64,000 nt of DNA from contig NZ_JAADZV010000003.1 of the NCBI RefSeq assembly GCF_010645075.1, positions 62,001 through 126,000 of the forward strand, written 5' to 3'. Below, piece after piece: positions 52,580 to 61,145 of this stretch (position 1 is its first letter; every line of letters starts with the position of its first letter). A program made the position numbers and the translations under genes. Source of the DNA: Flavobacterium limi (GTDB lineage: Bacteria > Bacteroidota > Bacteroidia > Flavobacteriales > Flavobacteriaceae). The notes beneath the pieces were generated by a model. It made no database searches. It was not told where the DNA came from and saw only the letters and a list, made by a program, of their open reading frames with translations.

Positions 52580-52610
52580 AAACCGTTCTGTTTATTCAGA
52601 GCGGTTTTTT
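52580..52610 (+). terminator. Terminator of the PorT-like gene
   Basis: AAACCGTTCTG at 52580-52590 pairs with CAGAGCGGTTT at 52597-52607, followed by T-run. Confidence 0.85.
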
Positions 52611-52692
52611 TATTTTTACACATTAGTAAAATGATTTCTGTAAAATGTAAAATGAAATCCTTTATATACCTTAATCAAAATAAAATTCCATT

Positions 52693-53106
52693 ATGAAAAT
52701 CGCTATTATCAACGGCCCAAATTTGAATCTATTAGGAAAACGTGAACCTGAAGTTTACGGAAGCCAGACTTTTGAAGATTATTTTGAAACGCTGAAACAA
52801 AAATTTCCAAATGTTGAACTTTCTTATTACCAAAGTAATATTGAAGGCGAACTGATTGAAAAAATTCAGGAAGTAGGTTTTACATTTGACGGAATTATTT
52901 TGAATGCCGGTGCTTATACCCACACTTCAATTGGTTTAGGCGATGCGATGAAAGCTGTAACCACTCCTGTTATTGAAGTTCATATTTCTAATACTTATGC
53001 CCGCGAAAGTTTCAGACATCAATCGTATTTGTCCGGAAACGCAAAAGGGGTTATCCTCGGTTTCGGATTAAAAAGTTACGAACTTGCTATTCAATCGTTT
53101 TTATAA
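52693..53106 (+). CDS. aroQ: 3-dehydroquinate dehydratase type II
   Basis: This 137-residue enzyme removes water from 3-dehydroquinate in the shikimate pathway. Motifs include INGPNLNLLGKREPEVYGS with the catalytic Tyr22, ILNAGAYTHTSIGLGDAM, IEVHISNTYARESFRHQS with the catalytic His, and the C-terminal VILGFGLKSYELAI. The type II enzyme forms a dodecamer. Its length is slightly below the usual 145-150 residues but all active-site parts are present. Confidence 0.96.
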   Translation: MKIAIINGPNLNLLGKREPEVYGSQTFEDYFETLKQKFPNVELSYYQSNIEGELIEKIQEVGFTFDGIILNAGAYTHTSIGLGDAMKAVTTPVIEVHISNTYARESFRHQSYLSGNAKGVILGFGLKSYELAIQSFL

Positions 53107-53306
53107 TATTTACTTAAATAATAATCCAATCGTATTAAAAAAAGCTTTTTAGTATCCTTATAATCAATCAGTTGTTTTTTATCAAATCCACAAATATTGA
53201 ATAATTCTTAAAATATCAATAAAAATTCTAAAATAAATAATTTAATCTCTTATAAATTGTTAAAAAATAAAAAAGTATTAATCTTTAATTTCACTTACGC
53301 AATTAA

Positions 53307-53314
53307 TATATTTG
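53307..53314 (+). promoter_or_regulatory. Promoter -7 element before the LamG/T9SS gene
   Basis: TATATTTG matches TAnnTTTG, 22 bases before the ATG at 53337. No -33 TTG is evident. Confidence 0.6.
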
Positions 53315-53336
53315 CCTATATTTAAAAATTTAACTT

Positions 53337-54377
53337 ATGAAATTAAAACTTTACTCTTTATTTTTTATTACCTGTTTATCTTTCGCGCAACAAGCAACCC
53401 ACTTAAATTTTGATGGTTTTAACGATCAGATTAACCTAGGAAATGCGTTAAGTACAACTTTAGACCCCTTAAATAAAATTACAGTCGAAGCATGGGTTAA
53501 ACCCACTAACAATACTGCCCAAAACGGTGTGATTTTTGGTAATTATGCTTATCCTACTGATAATGGATTGTGCCAGGTATTACTAAGACGGGACCAGAAT
53601 ACTTACACTTTTCATGTTAATGACGGAATATCACTCAAAGTTGTGACTGCCGCAGCAAGCGTACAGTTCGGAACCTGGCAGCATGTTGCAGGAGTATGGG
53701 ACGGAAGTTTACTTAAAATTTATGTTAATGGTGTTTTGGCTGCAACCACAACAGGAGTTACAGGTTCTAGTTTTCTTAGTCTTCCAAATAACTCTTACAC
53801 TATTGGCTTTTCGTATGCAGGAGCTCCTGATGAAGCTTTCATAGGAGATATAGACGAAGTCAGGTTATGGAACTATGACAGAACGGCTGCACAAATTTTA
53901 GAAAAGAAAGACTGCGAATTATTGGGTACAGAAACAGGCTTACTTGCATACTACAATTTTAATCAGGAAAATGCAGGAGGAGATAATTCAGCTGCAACAA
54001 CATTAACAAATCTAGTTTCCGGAGGATCAAATGGTACGCTTTCTAACTTTACACTAAACGGAAGTACTTCAAACTGGGTTTCAGGCTCACCTATCGTTAC
54101 CGGCAATATTTGTACAACACTTAGTTCACCGTCTTTAGAATTTGAAAAAAATATTAAAATATATCCAAATCCGGCTAAAGACAAAGTAAATATTAATATA
54201 CAAAATGCTACGAATGTTGAGTTAAGGGTTTATAACTTAAATGGTAATACTGTATTAAGTGAAAAACTAAACACAGCTACAAATTCTGTTTCTATCGAAA
54301 ATTTAACAACTGGAACTTATTTCTTCAAAGTTATTTCGAATGAAGGAACCTCTACCACAAAAGTTATTAAATTATAA
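53337..54377 (+). CDS. Secreted LamG-domain protein with T9SS sorting domain
   Basis: This 346-residue protein has a signal peptide ending CLSFAQ (residue 18). Residues about 20-210 form a concanavalin-like LamG domain (LNFDGFNDQINLGNALSTTL, KITVEAWVKPTNN, TWQHVAGVWDGSLLKIYVNG, FIGDIDEVRLWNYDRTAAQI). Residues about 270-346 are a type A T9SS domain (KNIKIYPNPAKDKVNINIQN, LTTGTYFFKVISNEG). It is likely a cell-surface adhesin or carbohydrate-binding protein. It stands alone with a terminator. Confidence 0.88.
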   Translation: MKLKLYSLFFITCLSFAQQATHLNFDGFNDQINLGNALSTTLDPLNKITVEAWVKPTNNTAQNGVIFGNYAYPTDNGLCQVLLRRDQNTYTFHVNDGISLKVVTAAASVQFGTWQHVAGVWDGSLLKIYVNGVLAATTTGVTGSSFLSLPNNSYTIGFSYAGAPDEAFIGDIDEVRLWNYDRTAAQILEKKDCELLGTETGLLAYYNFNQENAGGDNSAATTLTNLVSGGSNGTLSNFTLNGSTSNWVSGSPIVTGNICTTLSSPSLEFEKNIKIYPNPAKDKVNINIQNATNVELRVYNLNGNTVLSEKLNTATNSVSIENLTTGTYFFKVISNEGTSTTKVIKL

Positions 54378-54388
54378 TTGAACTGAAA

Positions 54389-54422
54389 AAAACGGGCTAT
54401 TTTAGAAATTAGCCCGTTTTTT
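54389..54422 (+). terminator. Terminator of the LamG/T9SS gene
   Basis: AAAAACGGGCTA at 54389-54400 pairs with 54411-54422 and runs into T. Confidence 0.85.
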
Positions 54423-54640
54423 TTCATCATTTCTCAAATCCTTAGATAAGTAATATCTTAAATTATCATTTATTACAACTATAAAAAGAGTTTAACTAAT
54501 TTATTAATTGTAACTCGATATAACCTTTCTAAATCTTTTTAATTTTAAGTCGTACTAAAAATTATTTCACTGTCAATTTAACAAATTATTAGTACCCTCA
54601 GATTTAGCTTATTTTATTTTTGTAAGAGAAACTTTTTTAC

Positions 54641-57130
54641 ATGAGAAACTATATTTTATTTGCCTATTTATTTTTTTCGCTTTCCAGTTTTGCCCAAATC
54701 AAAGGAACCATAACGGATGAAAAAGGAAATCCTTTGCCGTTTGTTTCTGTCTTTGAAGAGAACACGTATTTTGGAACAACATCAAATGAACAGGGAAACT
54801 ATCAATTAAATGTAAAGGAACCAGGCAAAAACAAAATCATTTTTCAGTATCTGGGTTTCAAAACCCAAAAGCTCACTGTCCCTTCAGATTCAAATACAGC
54901 AATCCTTGATGTGAAAATGTCTGAAGAAAGTTTTACTTTAAATGAAGTCATTATTGATCCAAAAAACAATCCTGCAAACGCAATCATAAAAAACGCAATT
55001 GCTAACAAAAAAGAAAACTCGGACAAAACAGGACGCTATACTGCAGATTTTTATTCGAAAGGAATGTTTAAAGTAAAAGATCTACCTAAAAAAATCCTGG
55101 GGCAAAAACTAGATCTTGGTGAAGACATGACATCTAATTTAGACTCAACCGGAACCGGTATTTTATATCTTTCTGAAACCATTTCAAAAGTCACTTTTGA
55201 AAAACCGGATAAGTTAAAAGAAAAAATAATTGCTTCTAAAATATCCGGAAATAATAGAGGTTACAGCTACAATACCGCAGCCTTATCTACTTATGACTTT
55301 TATGACAACACCTTAGATTTCGACATCAAACTCATCTCTCCTATTGCGGACAATGCTTTCAGTTATTACAAATACAAACTCGAGGGCACTTTTTTTGATG
55401 ATAACAATCGCCAGATTAATAAAATTAAAGTAATCCCTAAACGTGATAAAGAGCCTGTTTTTGAGGGCTACATTTATATCGTTGACGATAGTTTTGCCAT
55501 TTATGCTATAAATTTAGACATTAAAGGTTATCGAATGAAAAATGAGTTTACCGAAGTAATGAGTCTAAAACAGAGTTTCAGTTATAATACTGCCAATAAA
55601 ATCTGGTCAAAAAATGCGCAGACGCTTTCCTTTACTGCGGGTGTTTTTGGAATAAAGTTTTCCGGAAATTTCAATTATGTTTATTCTAATTACGAATTCC
55701 CATCTTCCTTTGAAAAGAAAACTTTCGGAAATGAAATCGCAGCTTTCGAAGTCAATGCCAATAAAAAAGACGAAACGTTTTGGAATGAAATACGTCCGAT
55801 TCCTCTGACTATTGAAGAAAGCACAGATTATACTAAAAAGGACAGCCTGCAAACCATTAGAAAATCCCGAAAATATACAGATTCAATTGATGCTAAAAAC
55901 AACAAATTCAAAGTTTGGGATATTTTAATGGGTTATGATTACAAAAACACATTCAAAAAATACTCATTTAACTACAAAGGCTTGTTAAATATAAGTTCTT
56001 TGAGTTTCAATACAGTCCAGGGATTCAATTTAGATTCAGGATTTTCATTTAAAAAATGGAATGAAGAGAAAGGAAAAAGCACGTCTGTAAGCACAACTTT
56101 TAATTACGGTTTTTCAGATGAAAGACTGCGTGTAACAGGAGAATTTAGTCATCGTTTCAACACTACCAATTATGCCACAATTTGGGGTTCGGGAGGCATA
56201 AAAACGATGCAGTTTAATAATTCTCAACCCATCACTAAACTTGTCAATTCAATAAGTTCTTTATTCTTTAAAGACAATTATATGAAATTGTACAATTTAG
56301 AATTCGCACAAATTAATTATGGCCAGGATATTGCGAACGGGATTAATCTGACAGGACAAATTGGTTACGAACAGCGAAAACCATTGTTCAACACTACTGA
56401 TTATTCTTTTTTCAAAAAAGATGATTTTTACAGCTCCAATAATCCTTTAGCACCAAATGATCACACAACTCCTGCTTTTGAGACTCATCATTTATTTAAA
56501 ACACTTATCACAACCAGAATTAATTTCGGAAATAAATACATTTCAAGACCAGACGGAAGATATAATTTCAAAAATGATAAATACCCAACAGTTTATTTAG
56601 CATTTGAAAAAGCCTTTGCTGCGAGCGGAAAAAAATATGAATTTGAAAGAATCGGCGCCTCTGTTCAATATGATTTAGCATTAGGAAACAAAGGAGTTCT
56701 GGGAACAAATTTCAGGCCCGGAAAATTCTTCAACGCTGAAAATATTTCTTTTATAGATTACAGACATTTTAACGGAAACCAGACGCACATTGGCACAACA
56801 GACCGCTATTTAAACGTTTTCAATTTAATGCCTTATTATTCTAACAGCACAAACGACAGTTATTTTGAAATGCATCTGGAACACAATGACCTTGGATTTG
56901 TAACCAATAAAATTCCGCTGATCAATCTTTTAAAATCAACAATGAATATCGGATTTCATTCGCTCGCAATTCCGGATAGAAAGCCGTATTCTGAGTTTAC
57001 CATTGGTTTAGATAATCTGGGATTTGGAAAATTTAAATTATTCAGGATTGATTACATTCATTCTTATCAGGGTGGTGTTCAGCAAAATGGCGTTGTATTT
57101 GGGTTGAAAATTTTGAATGTGTTGAATTAA
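54641..57130 (+). CDS. DUF5686 outer-membrane protein with carboxypeptidase-like domain
   Basis: This 829-residue protein has a signal peptide ending SLSSFAQ (residue 19). Residues about 20-105 form the carboxypeptidase regulatory-like fold (IKGTITDEKGNPLPFVSVFE, TYFGTTSNEQGNYQLNV). The rest fits DUF5686 (NPANAIIKNAIANKKENSDK, FYSKGMFKVKDLPKK, LYLSETISKVTF), a large Bacteroidota outer-membrane family with a predicted barrel and no TonB plug. A TATTTTTG -7 element at 54615-54622 precedes it. The role is unknown; an envelope-maintenance or transport function is possible. Confidence 0.87.
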   Translation: MRNYILFAYLFFSLSSFAQIKGTITDEKGNPLPFVSVFEENTYFGTTSNEQGNYQLNVKEPGKNKIIFQYLGFKTQKLTVPSDSNTAILDVKMSEESFTLNEVIIDPKNNPANAIIKNAIANKKENSDKTGRYTADFYSKGMFKVKDLPKKILGQKLDLGEDMTSNLDSTGTGILYLSETISKVTFEKPDKLKEKIIASKISGNNRGYSYNTAALSTYDFYDNTLDFDIKLISPIADNAFSYYKYKLEGTFFDDNNRQINKIKVIPKRDKEPVFEGYIYIVDDSFAIYAINLDIKGYRMKNEFTEVMSLKQSFSYNTANKIWSKNAQTLSFTAGVFGIKFSGNFNYVYSNYEFPSSFEKKTFGNEIAAFEVNANKKDETFWNEIRPIPLTIEESTDYTKKDSLQTIRKSRKYTDSIDAKNNKFKVWDILMGYDYKNTFKKYSFNYKGLLNISSLSFNTVQGFNLDSGFSFKKWNEEKGKSTSVSTTFNYGFSDERLRVTGEFSHRFNTTNYATIWGSGGIKTMQFNNSQPITKLVNSISSLFFKDNYMKLYNLEFAQINYGQDIANGINLTGQIGYEQRKPLFNTTDYSFFKKDDFYSSNNPLAPNDHTTPAFETHHLFKTLITTRINFGNKYISRPDGRYNFKNDKYPTVYLAFEKAFAASGKKYEFERIGASVQYDLALGNKGVLGTNFRPGKFFNAENISFIDYRHFNGNQTHIGTTDRYLNVFNLMPYYSNSTNDSYFEMHLEHNDLGFVTNKIPLINLLKSTMNIGFHSLAIPDRKPYSEFTIGLDNLGFGKFKLFRIDYIHSYQGGVQQNGVVFGLKILNVLN

Positions 57131-57146
57131 GCTTTTTTTAGATTGG

Positions 57147-57232
57147 GGGGCGTTACCTACGGCCGGGCTGTCCGCTGTATCTTTTTATTTTTAAAGAAAA
57201 AACAAAAAGGATGCCGCTCCCATCCCTAACGC
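57147..57232. repeat. Structured intergenic repeat, copy D (inverted, GCGTTAGGG subtype)
   Basis: On the minus strand it reads GCGTTAGGGATGGGAGCGGC to GCCCGGCCGTAGGTAACGCC. The central hairpin pairs CTTTTTGTTTTT with AAAAATAAAAAG with one G-T. Its core (GAGCGGCATCC and AGATACAGCGGACAGC) matches copies A-C, while its ends match copy E. This links the two subtypes. It lies between convergent genes. Confidence 0.85.
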
Positions 57233-57357
57233 ATTTATGGGTAAATAAACATTTATGATATTAATTAAAATTTTACTCAAAACGAAAAATCCGCTTAATC
57301 TGCCAGATCTGTGCGAAACTAACAATTTAAACGGATTGAAATTATTTCAAATTAACA

Positions 57358-57382
57358 TCAGTATCTTAGCTACTTAGCAGCT
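57358..57382. repeat. Single 8-base-period array after the cation efflux gene
   Basis: On the minus strand, starting 1 base after the stop codon region at 57384, it reads GCTGCTAA, GTAGCTAA, GATACTGA. TTAGCAGCTTTT is shared with the array at 59751-59785. Confidence 0.7.
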
Positions 57383-57383
57383 T

Positions 57384-58259
57384 TTAATTATAATCATCCG
57401 GCTCTATATGAATCAGAACATTTCCTAATTGCGGAATTTCTTCTTTTAATTTGTCCTGCAACTTATGAGATAAATCATGCCCTTCTTTAACCGAAATTTT
57501 TGCCGAAACAATAGCATGAAGATCGACATGATAACGCATTCCTGCTTTACGAATAAAACATTTTTCGGTGCCTAAAATCCCTTTGACTGTTAGAGCGGTA
57601 ACACGAATCATTTCTACTAAATCATCGTTTAAATGCTCATCCATAATTTCACCCAGTGCAGGTCTGAAAATCTTATAGCTGTTGTAAAGAATAAAACTGG
57701 CTGCAAAAAGCGCTGCCCAGTCATCTGCAGACTCATATCCTTTTCCCATAAACAATGCAAGCGAAATACCTATAAATGCTGCAACAGATGTTATCGCATC
57801 ACTTCGATGATGCCAGGCGTCGGCCGCTAAAGAAGTACTGTTGGTCTGTTTACTGCGTTTCATTACTAATCTAAACGAATATTCTTTCCAGATTATAATT
57901 GCGCCTAAGACGTACAAAGTCCAAGATTTTGGCAAATCATGTGAAGTCTGAATATTGGCAATACTTTCATAACCAATAATTGTTGCCGAAGTAATTAAAA
58001 AGCCAACTACCAAAAACGTAATCAAAGGTTCTGCACGTCCATGCCCATAAGGATGATTTTCATCAGCTGGTTTATTCGAATATTTAATTCCAAACAAAAC
58101 CAAAAATGACGAAAATATATCCGTAGTCGATTCGATCGCATCTGCAATCAGGGCATAAGAATTGCCAAAAAAACCTGCGAAGCCTTTTATGAGTGCTAAG
58201 CAGGTGTTTCCGGCTATACTGAAGTATGTAGCTTTTATAGCTTTTTGTTCGTTTGTCAT
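57384..58259 (-). CDS. Cation diffusion facilitator transporter
   Basis: This 291-residue protein has six membrane segments in CDF order. The metal site is visible as Asp40 and Asp47 (ALIADAIESTTD) in TM2 and His/Asp in TM5 (AADAWHHRSDAITS). The loop HPYGHGRAEPL between TM2 and TM3 is typical. The C-terminal cytoplasmic domain has MRYHVDLHAIVSAKISVKEG and VLIHIEP. It exports a divalent metal such as zinc, cobalt, iron or manganese in exchange for protons; the specific metal is not clear. Confidence 0.92.
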   Translation of the reverse strand: MTNEQKAIKATYFSIAGNTCLALIKGFAGFFGNSYALIADAIESTTDIFSSFLVLFGIKYSNKPADENHPYGHGRAEPLITFLVVGFLITSATIIGYESIANIQTSHDLPKSWTLYVLGAIIIWKEYSFRLVMKRSKQTNSTSLAADAWHHRSDAITSVAAFIGISLALFMGKGYESADDWAALFAASFILYNSYKIFRPALGEIMDEHLNDDLVEMIRVTALTVKGILGTEKCFIRKAGMRYHVDLHAIVSAKISVKEGHDLSHKLQDKLKEEIPQLGNVLIHIEPDDYN

Positions 58260-58368
58260 GTAACGGACATTTGTTTTTTTTGCCGCAAATTCACGAATTA
58301 TTCTGATAATCTTTGACGATTAAAATTCGTGAATTGCTTCGCCGTCAGCTATGGTCGTGGCTAACTTT

Positions 58369-59682
58369 TTATGCTCTAACGATTTTTGCGCCGATCGCTC
58401 TTAAACGTTCGTCAATACGTTCATATCCACGGTCAATTTGCTCAATGTTTTGAATTGTACTTGTTCCTTTTGCAGAAAGCGCCGCAATCAACAATGAGAT
58501 TCCCGCACGAATATCCGGAGAAGACATGGTAGTTGCTTTTAGTTGAGATTCGAAATTGTGTCCCATAACCACTGCTCTGTGCGGATCACACAACATGATT
58601 TTTGCCCCCATGTCAATTAATTTATCTACGAAGAACAAACGGCTTTCGAACATTTTCTGATGTATTAAAACATCTCCTTTTGCCTGCGTCGCCACAACCA
58701 GAACGATACTTAACAAGTCAGGCGTAAACCCTGGCCATGGCGCATCTGCAATAGTCAGAATAGAACCATCGATATCTGTTTTTACTTCGTATCCGTCTTT
58801 ATGGGCCGGAATGTAGATATCATCGTTATGTTTTTCGATTGTAATTCCCAGTTTTCTGAAAGTATTCGGAATCAAACCTAAATTATCCCAGCTTACGTTT
58901 TTGATCGTGATTTCGCTTTTTGTCATAGCTGCGAGACCAATCCAGGAACCAATTTCTATCATATCCGGAAGAATTCTGTGTTCACATCCACCAAGGCTGT
59001 CAACACCTTCGACAGTCAACAAGTTAGATCCAACTCCTGTTATTTTAGCTCCCATAGAGTTCAGCATTTTACACAACTGCTGTAAATATGGTTCACAGGC
59101 AGCATTGTAAATTGTAGTTCTTCCTTTTGCTAAAACAGCAGCCATTACAATATTTGCTGTTCCGGTTACAGATGCTTCGTCTAAAAGCATATCTGTTCCC
59201 TGAAGACCTTCCTCCGGAGTTTCTACTCCGTAAAAGTGATCTTCTCTGTTATATCTGAATTTTGCTCCAAGGTTAATAAAACCCTCAAAATGCGTATCTA
59301 ATCTGCGACGTCCAATTTTATCCCCACCCGGTTTTGGAATGTATCCTTTTCCGAAACGGGCCAAAAGCGGACCAACAATCATAATAGAACCACGAAGTGC
59401 TCCGCCTTCTTTTTTGAAAGCTTCAGTTTCTAAATATCCAACATTAACCTCATCGGCCTGAAAAGTGATTGAACCTGGTTCGTTACGTTGAATTTTCACT
59501 CCTAAATTACCCAGTAAAGTGATTAATTTATTGATGTCTATAATATCAGGAATATTATTAATTTTTACCTTCTCTCCTGTCAGAAGCACAGCACATAAAA
59601 TTTGTAATGCCTCATTTTTTGCTCCTTGCGGAGTGATTTCTCCTTTTAAAGGAGTTCCTCCTTCGATTTTAAAAATTCCCAT
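58369..59682 (-). CDS. murA: UDP-N-acetylglucosamine 1-carboxyvinyltransferase with Asp in place of the active-site Cys
   Basis: This 437-residue enzyme transfers enolpyruvate from PEP to UDP-GlcNAc, the first committed step of peptidoglycan synthesis. It has GGTPLKGEITPQGAKNEALQ with the Lys/Asn substrate residues, LARFGKGYIPKPGG, DTHFEGF and the C-terminal DRGYERIDERLRAIGAKI. In E. coli the catalytic loop is GGCxIGARP with Cys115; here it is GGDKIGRRR, with Asp121 (codon 59322-59320) at that place. Cys-to-Asp is known to block covalent attack by fosfomycin in other MurA proteins. It lies 106 bases after DUF4290 on the same strand. Confidence 0.95.
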   Translation of the reverse strand: MGIFKIEGGTPLKGEITPQGAKNEALQILCAVLLTGEKVKINNIPDIIDINKLITLLGNLGVKIQRNEPGSITFQADEVNVGYLETEAFKKEGGALRGSIMIVGPLLARFGKGYIPKPGGDKIGRRRLDTHFEGFINLGAKFRYNREDHFYGVETPEEGLQGTDMLLDEASVTGTANIVMAAVLAKGRTTIYNAACEPYLQQLCKMLNSMGAKITGVGSNLLTVEGVDSLGGCEHRILPDMIEIGSWIGLAAMTKSEITIKNVSWDNLGLIPNTFRKLGITIEKHNDDIYIPAHKDGYEVKTDIDGSILTIADAPWPGFTPDLLSIVLVVATQAKGDVLIHQKMFESRLFFVDKLIDMGAKIMLCDPHRAVVMGHNFESQLKATTMSSPDIRAGISLLIAALSAKGTSTIQNIEQIDRGYERIDERLRAIGAKIVRA

Positions 59683-59693
59683 AGATTTTTTTT

Positions 59694-59785
59694 AAGGTTC
59701 TGAGTTACTGAGGTTCTAAGGTTCTAAGTTTATTTTCTCCCTCAAAGAAAAACTTAGTAATTTAGTTTCTTAGACACTTAGCAGC
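59694..59785. repeat. Facing 8-base-period arrays between DUF4290 and murA
   Basis: The left array (59694-59730) has units GGTTCTGA, GTTACTGA, GGTTCTAA, GGTTCTAA. The right array (59751-59785) on the minus strand reads GCTGCTAA, GTGTCTAA, GAAACTAA, ATTACTAA and starts a few bases past the DUF4290 stop. The arms are imperfectly complementary and could fold around 59731-59750, leaving 11 bases before the murA ATG. Confidence 0.78.
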
Positions 59786-59788
59786 TTT

Positions 59789-60505
59789 TTACTTTTGATT
59801 ATTGTTTTTCTGAAAAGGCTTTTTACCTCCTTTATTATTTTTATTGTTTTGAATTTTTGGCTGTCCGGGCTGAGAAATTTTATTCGACATACGTTTGTTG
59901 GTACGCATTAAATCAGTTGTATTTAAAAGCTCTTCTGTACTTTGTAACAAATTGATTTTTCCTCCGGAAAGTTCATATAAATGTTCAAAGATTACATCAT
60001 CTTTTACAGTGTCTTTGTTCCAGCTTAAGAAAGATTTTTTCATATGATTAGCAATCACCATCACCAAAGCATTTTTCATTTCGCCTTCCTCCCATTTATT
60101 AGCAACATCAATCATGTATTTAATGTTGTTTCCATAAAATCTGTACTTAGGAAAGTTTTGGGGATACTGCAAAGCATCCGGTTTTAGCTGTAATACGTCA
60201 CGTGACGGAATTGGATATGGTGATTCTACATTTAACTTAAAATCAGACATGATAAAAAGCTGATCCCATAATTTATGCTGAAAATCAGGCACATCGCGCA
60301 AATGCGGATTTAAACTTCCCATTACCTGAATAATGTATTTCGCGGCTTTGTTCCGTGTTTCATCATCTTCAATAATAGTAGCCTGATCAATCAGTTTTTG
60401 CAAATGACGACCATACTCCGGAATAAGTAAACGCTGTCTTTCAGAATTATATTCTAAATTAAAAACAACGTCGTTTGCGTTTTCTTTTTTATATTTTTCG
60501 ATCAT
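59789..60505 (-). CDS. DUF4290 protein
   Basis: In this 238-residue cytoplasmic protein, the DUF4290 core spans about residues 10-190, with YNSERQRLLIPEYGRHLQKL, KAAKYIIQVMGSLNPHLRDV, FQHKLWDQLFIMSDFKL and FYGNNIKYMIDVANKWEEGE. The last 45 residues are Lys/Asn/Gln-rich and disordered (QPKIQNNKNNKGGKKPFQ), a kind of tail seen in RNA-binding proteins. The gene sits between DUF493 (2 bases away) and murA, a conserved order in Bacteroidota. The function is unknown. Confidence 0.85.
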   Translation of the reverse strand: MIEKYKKENANDVVFNLEYNSERQRLLIPEYGRHLQKLIDQATIIEDDETRNKAAKYIIQVMGSLNPHLRDVPDFQHKLWDQLFIMSDFKLNVESPYPIPSRDVLQLKPDALQYPQNFPKYRFYGNNIKYMIDVANKWEEGEMKNALVMVIANHMKKSFLSWNKDTVKDDVIFEHLYELSGGKINLLQSTEELLNTTDLMRTNKRMSNKISQPGQPKIQNNKNNKGGKKPFQKNNNQK

Positions 60506-60507
60506 AA

Positions 60508-60804
60508 TTATAATGAAACTATACCATCTATGGTAGAAACTTCTTTGTATTTGCCAATTACTTCATCAGCACTATTCATCGTTACATCTATAGAAACACT
60601 GGTAAATTTACCTGTTTTAGATTTTGTTGTTTTGATAACCGCACCCATCCTGTCAAAAGCTTTTTCAACTCGCTCCACATTATCAGCTACCGAAGGCACT
60701 ATGAATTTATACAAATATTCTGCAGGCCAGGTGTTTGAATTGTCGAGCTCAACCTTTAGTCTTTCGTAAAATTCTGCGGTGTTTTTTTCTTTATCGTTCT
60801 CCAT
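60508..60804 (-). CDS. DUF493 (YbeD-like) protein
   Basis: This 98-residue protein has the ACT-like fold of the DUF493 family: TWPAEYLYKFIVPSVADNVE, FDRMGAVIKTTKSKTGKFTS, VSIDVTMNSADEVIGKYKEV. E. coli YbeD lies beside lipoate genes, but none is near here. It starts the run DUF493-DUF4290-murA and the spacing of 2 bases to DUF4290 implies coupling. A regulatory role is possible but unproven. Confidence 0.85.
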   Translation of the reverse strand: MENDKEKNTAEFYERLKVELDNSNTWPAEYLYKFIVPSVADNVERVEKAFDRMGAVIKTTKSKTGKFTSVSIDVTMNSADEVIGKYKEVSTIDGIVSL

Positions 60805-61119
60805 TTGTAATTAAAAATAAACGCAAATATACGGTTTTGGTTTCTGATTTCGGATTTTAGATTTTAGATTTTTTTCAATGAAAGACATCTTATTATTTTT
60901 GATTTAAAAGAGACAGAATACAAACTAATAATTAATATTTCAAAAATAAAGCATGGGGTTCTAAAATTTACAAAAAACATGTTTACTAATTGGCTGTGAT
61001 GGCAGCGAAAATCCTTTTGCTTTTTTCTTCATAAAGCAAACATCAGGAACTCAAGTTTAAAAAATTGCCAAATCTTTCGCTTCTGACAAATATTCTTTTT
61101 AATTATAAATAACTTTAGG
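60805..61119. other. Divergent intergenic region with a degenerate repeat copy
   Basis: These 315 bases lie between DUF493 and the P-loop ATPase gene. The part near 60846-60872 is low complexity (TTTTAGATTTTAGATTTTTT). At 60995-61040, GTGATGGCAGCGAAAATCCT followed by TTTTGC and AAAGCAAA looks like a decayed copy F of the structured repeat, keeping a TTTGCTTT/AAAGCAAA stem but losing the right core. I see no other gene. Confidence 0.6.
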
Positions 61120-61127
61120 TAAATTTG
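61120..61127 (+). promoter_or_regulatory. Promoter -7 element of the P-loop ATPase gene
   Basis: TAAATTTG matches TAnnTTTG. It places transcription start near 61134, so an upstream TTG at 61125 cannot be the start codon; the GTG at 61146 is used. Confidence 0.65.
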
Positions 61128-61145
61128 CACTTAATTTTTAGAATA

